Assembly (NCBI GenBank): GCA_016210845.1
Contig: JACQTK010000266.1
Coordinates: 1 to 48,489 of the forward strand
Direction of reading: 5' to 3'
Source of the DNA: Acidobacteriota bacterium
Lineage (GTDB): Bacteria; Acidobacteriota; Vicinamibacteria; Vicinamibacterales; UBA2999
Length of the DNA: 48,489 nucleotides
A program made the translations under genes and the position numbers. The notes under the pieces were generated by a model. That model saw only the letters and a list, made by a program, of their open reading frames with translations. It searched no databases and was not told where the DNA came from. Positions within the stretch are counted from its first letter, which is position 1. Each line of letters begins with the position of its first letter. Shown here piece after piece: positions 47,355 through 48,489 of this stretch.

Positions 47355-47822
47355 CTAAGCAGTCTTCGATCGAACAACGAGATCAACTTCGCAGTTGAGC
47401 ACCTGAAGCAGGGCCACCACCTGATCGACTGACTTGCGGTAGTTGGTCTGGTCGAGCAGCCGATAGAGTTGCGCGGCGGAGGTCCCGAGCCGCCGCACGA
47501 TCTCGCGCTTCGATAGCTGGCTCTCGGCGATGCGCTTCTGCGCTTCGAGCGTCAATCGGTAGAGCAGGAGATCGCGGAGGTACGACGGGTCCTGGTTGTA
47601 TTCAAGCACCTGTTCGATGTGGACAGTCCCGGTGCGGCCGGAGTGGAGCACGTAGGTGAAGGCCTCGTGACCGGCCTCGGCGTCCACGCACAGCTCTGCG
47701 ATCGGGTCCTGGATCGTCGGCGCCGGGTCCGCCTTGGAGAACGGGAAGACGAGTTTCTTCTTGGCCGTGCAGACCTCGAAGATCTTCTTTCGATTATTGT
47801 GCATGACGGATCGGATCTTCAC
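47355..47822 (-). CDS. HTH (XRE-like) protein downstream of DUF4160 protein (GTG start)
   Basis: ESQLSKREIVRRLGTSAAQLYRLLDQTNYRKSVDQVVALLQVLNCEVDLVV; GTGA overlap with upstream stop. Confidence 0.75.
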   Translation of the reverse strand: MKIRSVMHNNRKKIFEVCTAKKKLVFPFSKADPAPTIQDPIAELCVDAEAGHEAFTYVLHSGRTGTVHIEQVLEYNQDPSYLRDLLLYRLTLEAQKRIAESQLSKREIVRRLGTSAAQLYRLLDQTNYRKSVDQVVALLQVLNCEVDLVVRSKTA

Positions 47823-48016
47823 AGCAGTCCCTCCGCTTCGAGCTCCGCAATCAGTTCCAGGATTCGGCGCGTAGCCGAGCCCTGCATCGGCTTTCGATTG
47901 TCCAAGTCCCATTTCACGATCAACTTCCCATCGCGGTAGACGTGCACGTGCCGTGGCGGGTGGTCGCCCTTCCAGCTGATGAACACGTACCCGCCACGGC
48001 GGTACTTGGCCATCAC
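47819..48016 (-). CDS. DUF4160-family small protein
   Basis: GGYVFISWKGDHPPRHVHVYRDGKLIVKWDLDNRKPM. Confidence 0.8.
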   Translation of the reverse strand: MMAKYRRGGYVFISWKGDHPPRHVHVYRDGKLIVKWDLDNRKPMQGSATRRILELIAELEAEGLL

Positions 48017-48021
48017 GACAC

Positions 48022-48039
48022 GCTACCACACATGGTAGC
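48022..48039. promoter_or_regulatory. Inverted repeat upstream of DUF4160-HTH operon, candidate operator
   Basis: gctacca-caca-tggtagc, 5 bp upstream of the ATG at 48016 (minus). Confidence 0.5.
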
Positions 48040-48373
48040 ACTTAATGGAGGGGTCAAGAATGGGCCGGCATAGGGCATCGTTCAACATTGGCCTTATGGC
48101 GCTCAAAACAGTCCGTGTGCCAATGCCGCTCCACGACATCACCTTCAGGCGTGTTGTTCCAGCAAGTCGGCTGCTGCTTGAACATGCGGTCCAGAAGGGA
48201 TCGGAGCACAGGCGCGAAGTATACGGCAGGCCGGTGGAGTCGCGGGCGGGTCTGGATCACCCACGGAGCGGCAGGCCGCAGCCTTCGGAGGATGAACAGA
48301 TAACGAATTGATGCGAGTGCCCCATCGATCGGACCATGGAGTTACCACACAGCCATGTCCCGATGAGAGTCGG

Positions 48374-48489
48374 AGTAGGAATGCCCATTACTGAGCACCC
48401 CCTCCACAGATCCGGACGAGCGGGTTTCCCGCATCCGGCTCTTGCCTCAGGTGATGACGCCAAGCCGCCGCAGGGGATAGGGATGGCAC
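48374..48489 (-). ncRNA. Group II intron 3' end (domain V and putative domain VI), truncated by window end
   Basis: Minus strand: GAGCCGGATGCGGGAAACCCGCTCGTCCGGATC (DV-like hairpin with GAAA-type loop, 48409-48441), followed by TGTGGAGGGGGTGCTCAGTAATGGGCATTCCTACTC. Confidence 0.7.

Noticed and set aside
48054-48260. 68-aa minus-strand ORF near the intron
   Set aside because: No recognisable motif; possibly exon/flank of the intron insertion site, but unsupported.
1-48489. tRNA or rRNA genes
   Set aside because: No cloverleaf or conserved rRNA segment was recognised by eye; a tRNAscan/Infernal run is needed to be certain.

Overview
The window is 48.5 kb of high-GC bacterial chromosome. Gene content and style (TldD pair, repeated MBL/secreted-protein cassettes, IKPGS-type secreted protein, HTH-TM-propeller regulators) suggest an Acidobacteriota/Vicinamibacteria-like genome. 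That is inference; there is no rRNA in the window. The left edge cuts a DUF499-type ATPase gene, a family often linked to defence. The right edge cuts what looks like the 3' end (domain V/VI) of a group II intron on the minus strand. In between is a mosaic. Tidy housekeeping or metabolic blocks include tldD/pmbA, a GT39-like protein, TlpA/DsbD-like proteins, a cyclophilin, glgB, a PfkB kinase, pheA, a ferritin-VIT1 fusion, a rhomboid, ubiX, an AttEFGH-like ABC operon with an EVE protein, mug and an S8 peptidase. The ~4.6-18.5 kb zone is rich in relics. It holds partial duplicates of a nucleotidyltransferase, a C1 peptidase and an MBL enzyme, a truncated IS21 element and phage-like fragments. 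The most distinctive observations are: (a) short 10-19 bp tandem duplications, two of which account for frameshifts in otherwise coherent genes; (b) an intact antitoxin-like/nucleotidyltransferase pair with a perfect 20-bp palindrome at its start; (c) an MBL enzyme gene sandwiched between two paralogous secreted-protein genes; (d) an EF-hand-bearing MBL pseudogene; (e) several REP-like palindromes and repeats, including an in-frame 24-bp triplicate inside a gene. No clear, complete, wholly new multi-gene system could be demonstrated from sequence alone. All homology calls come from reading the sequence, not from searches.
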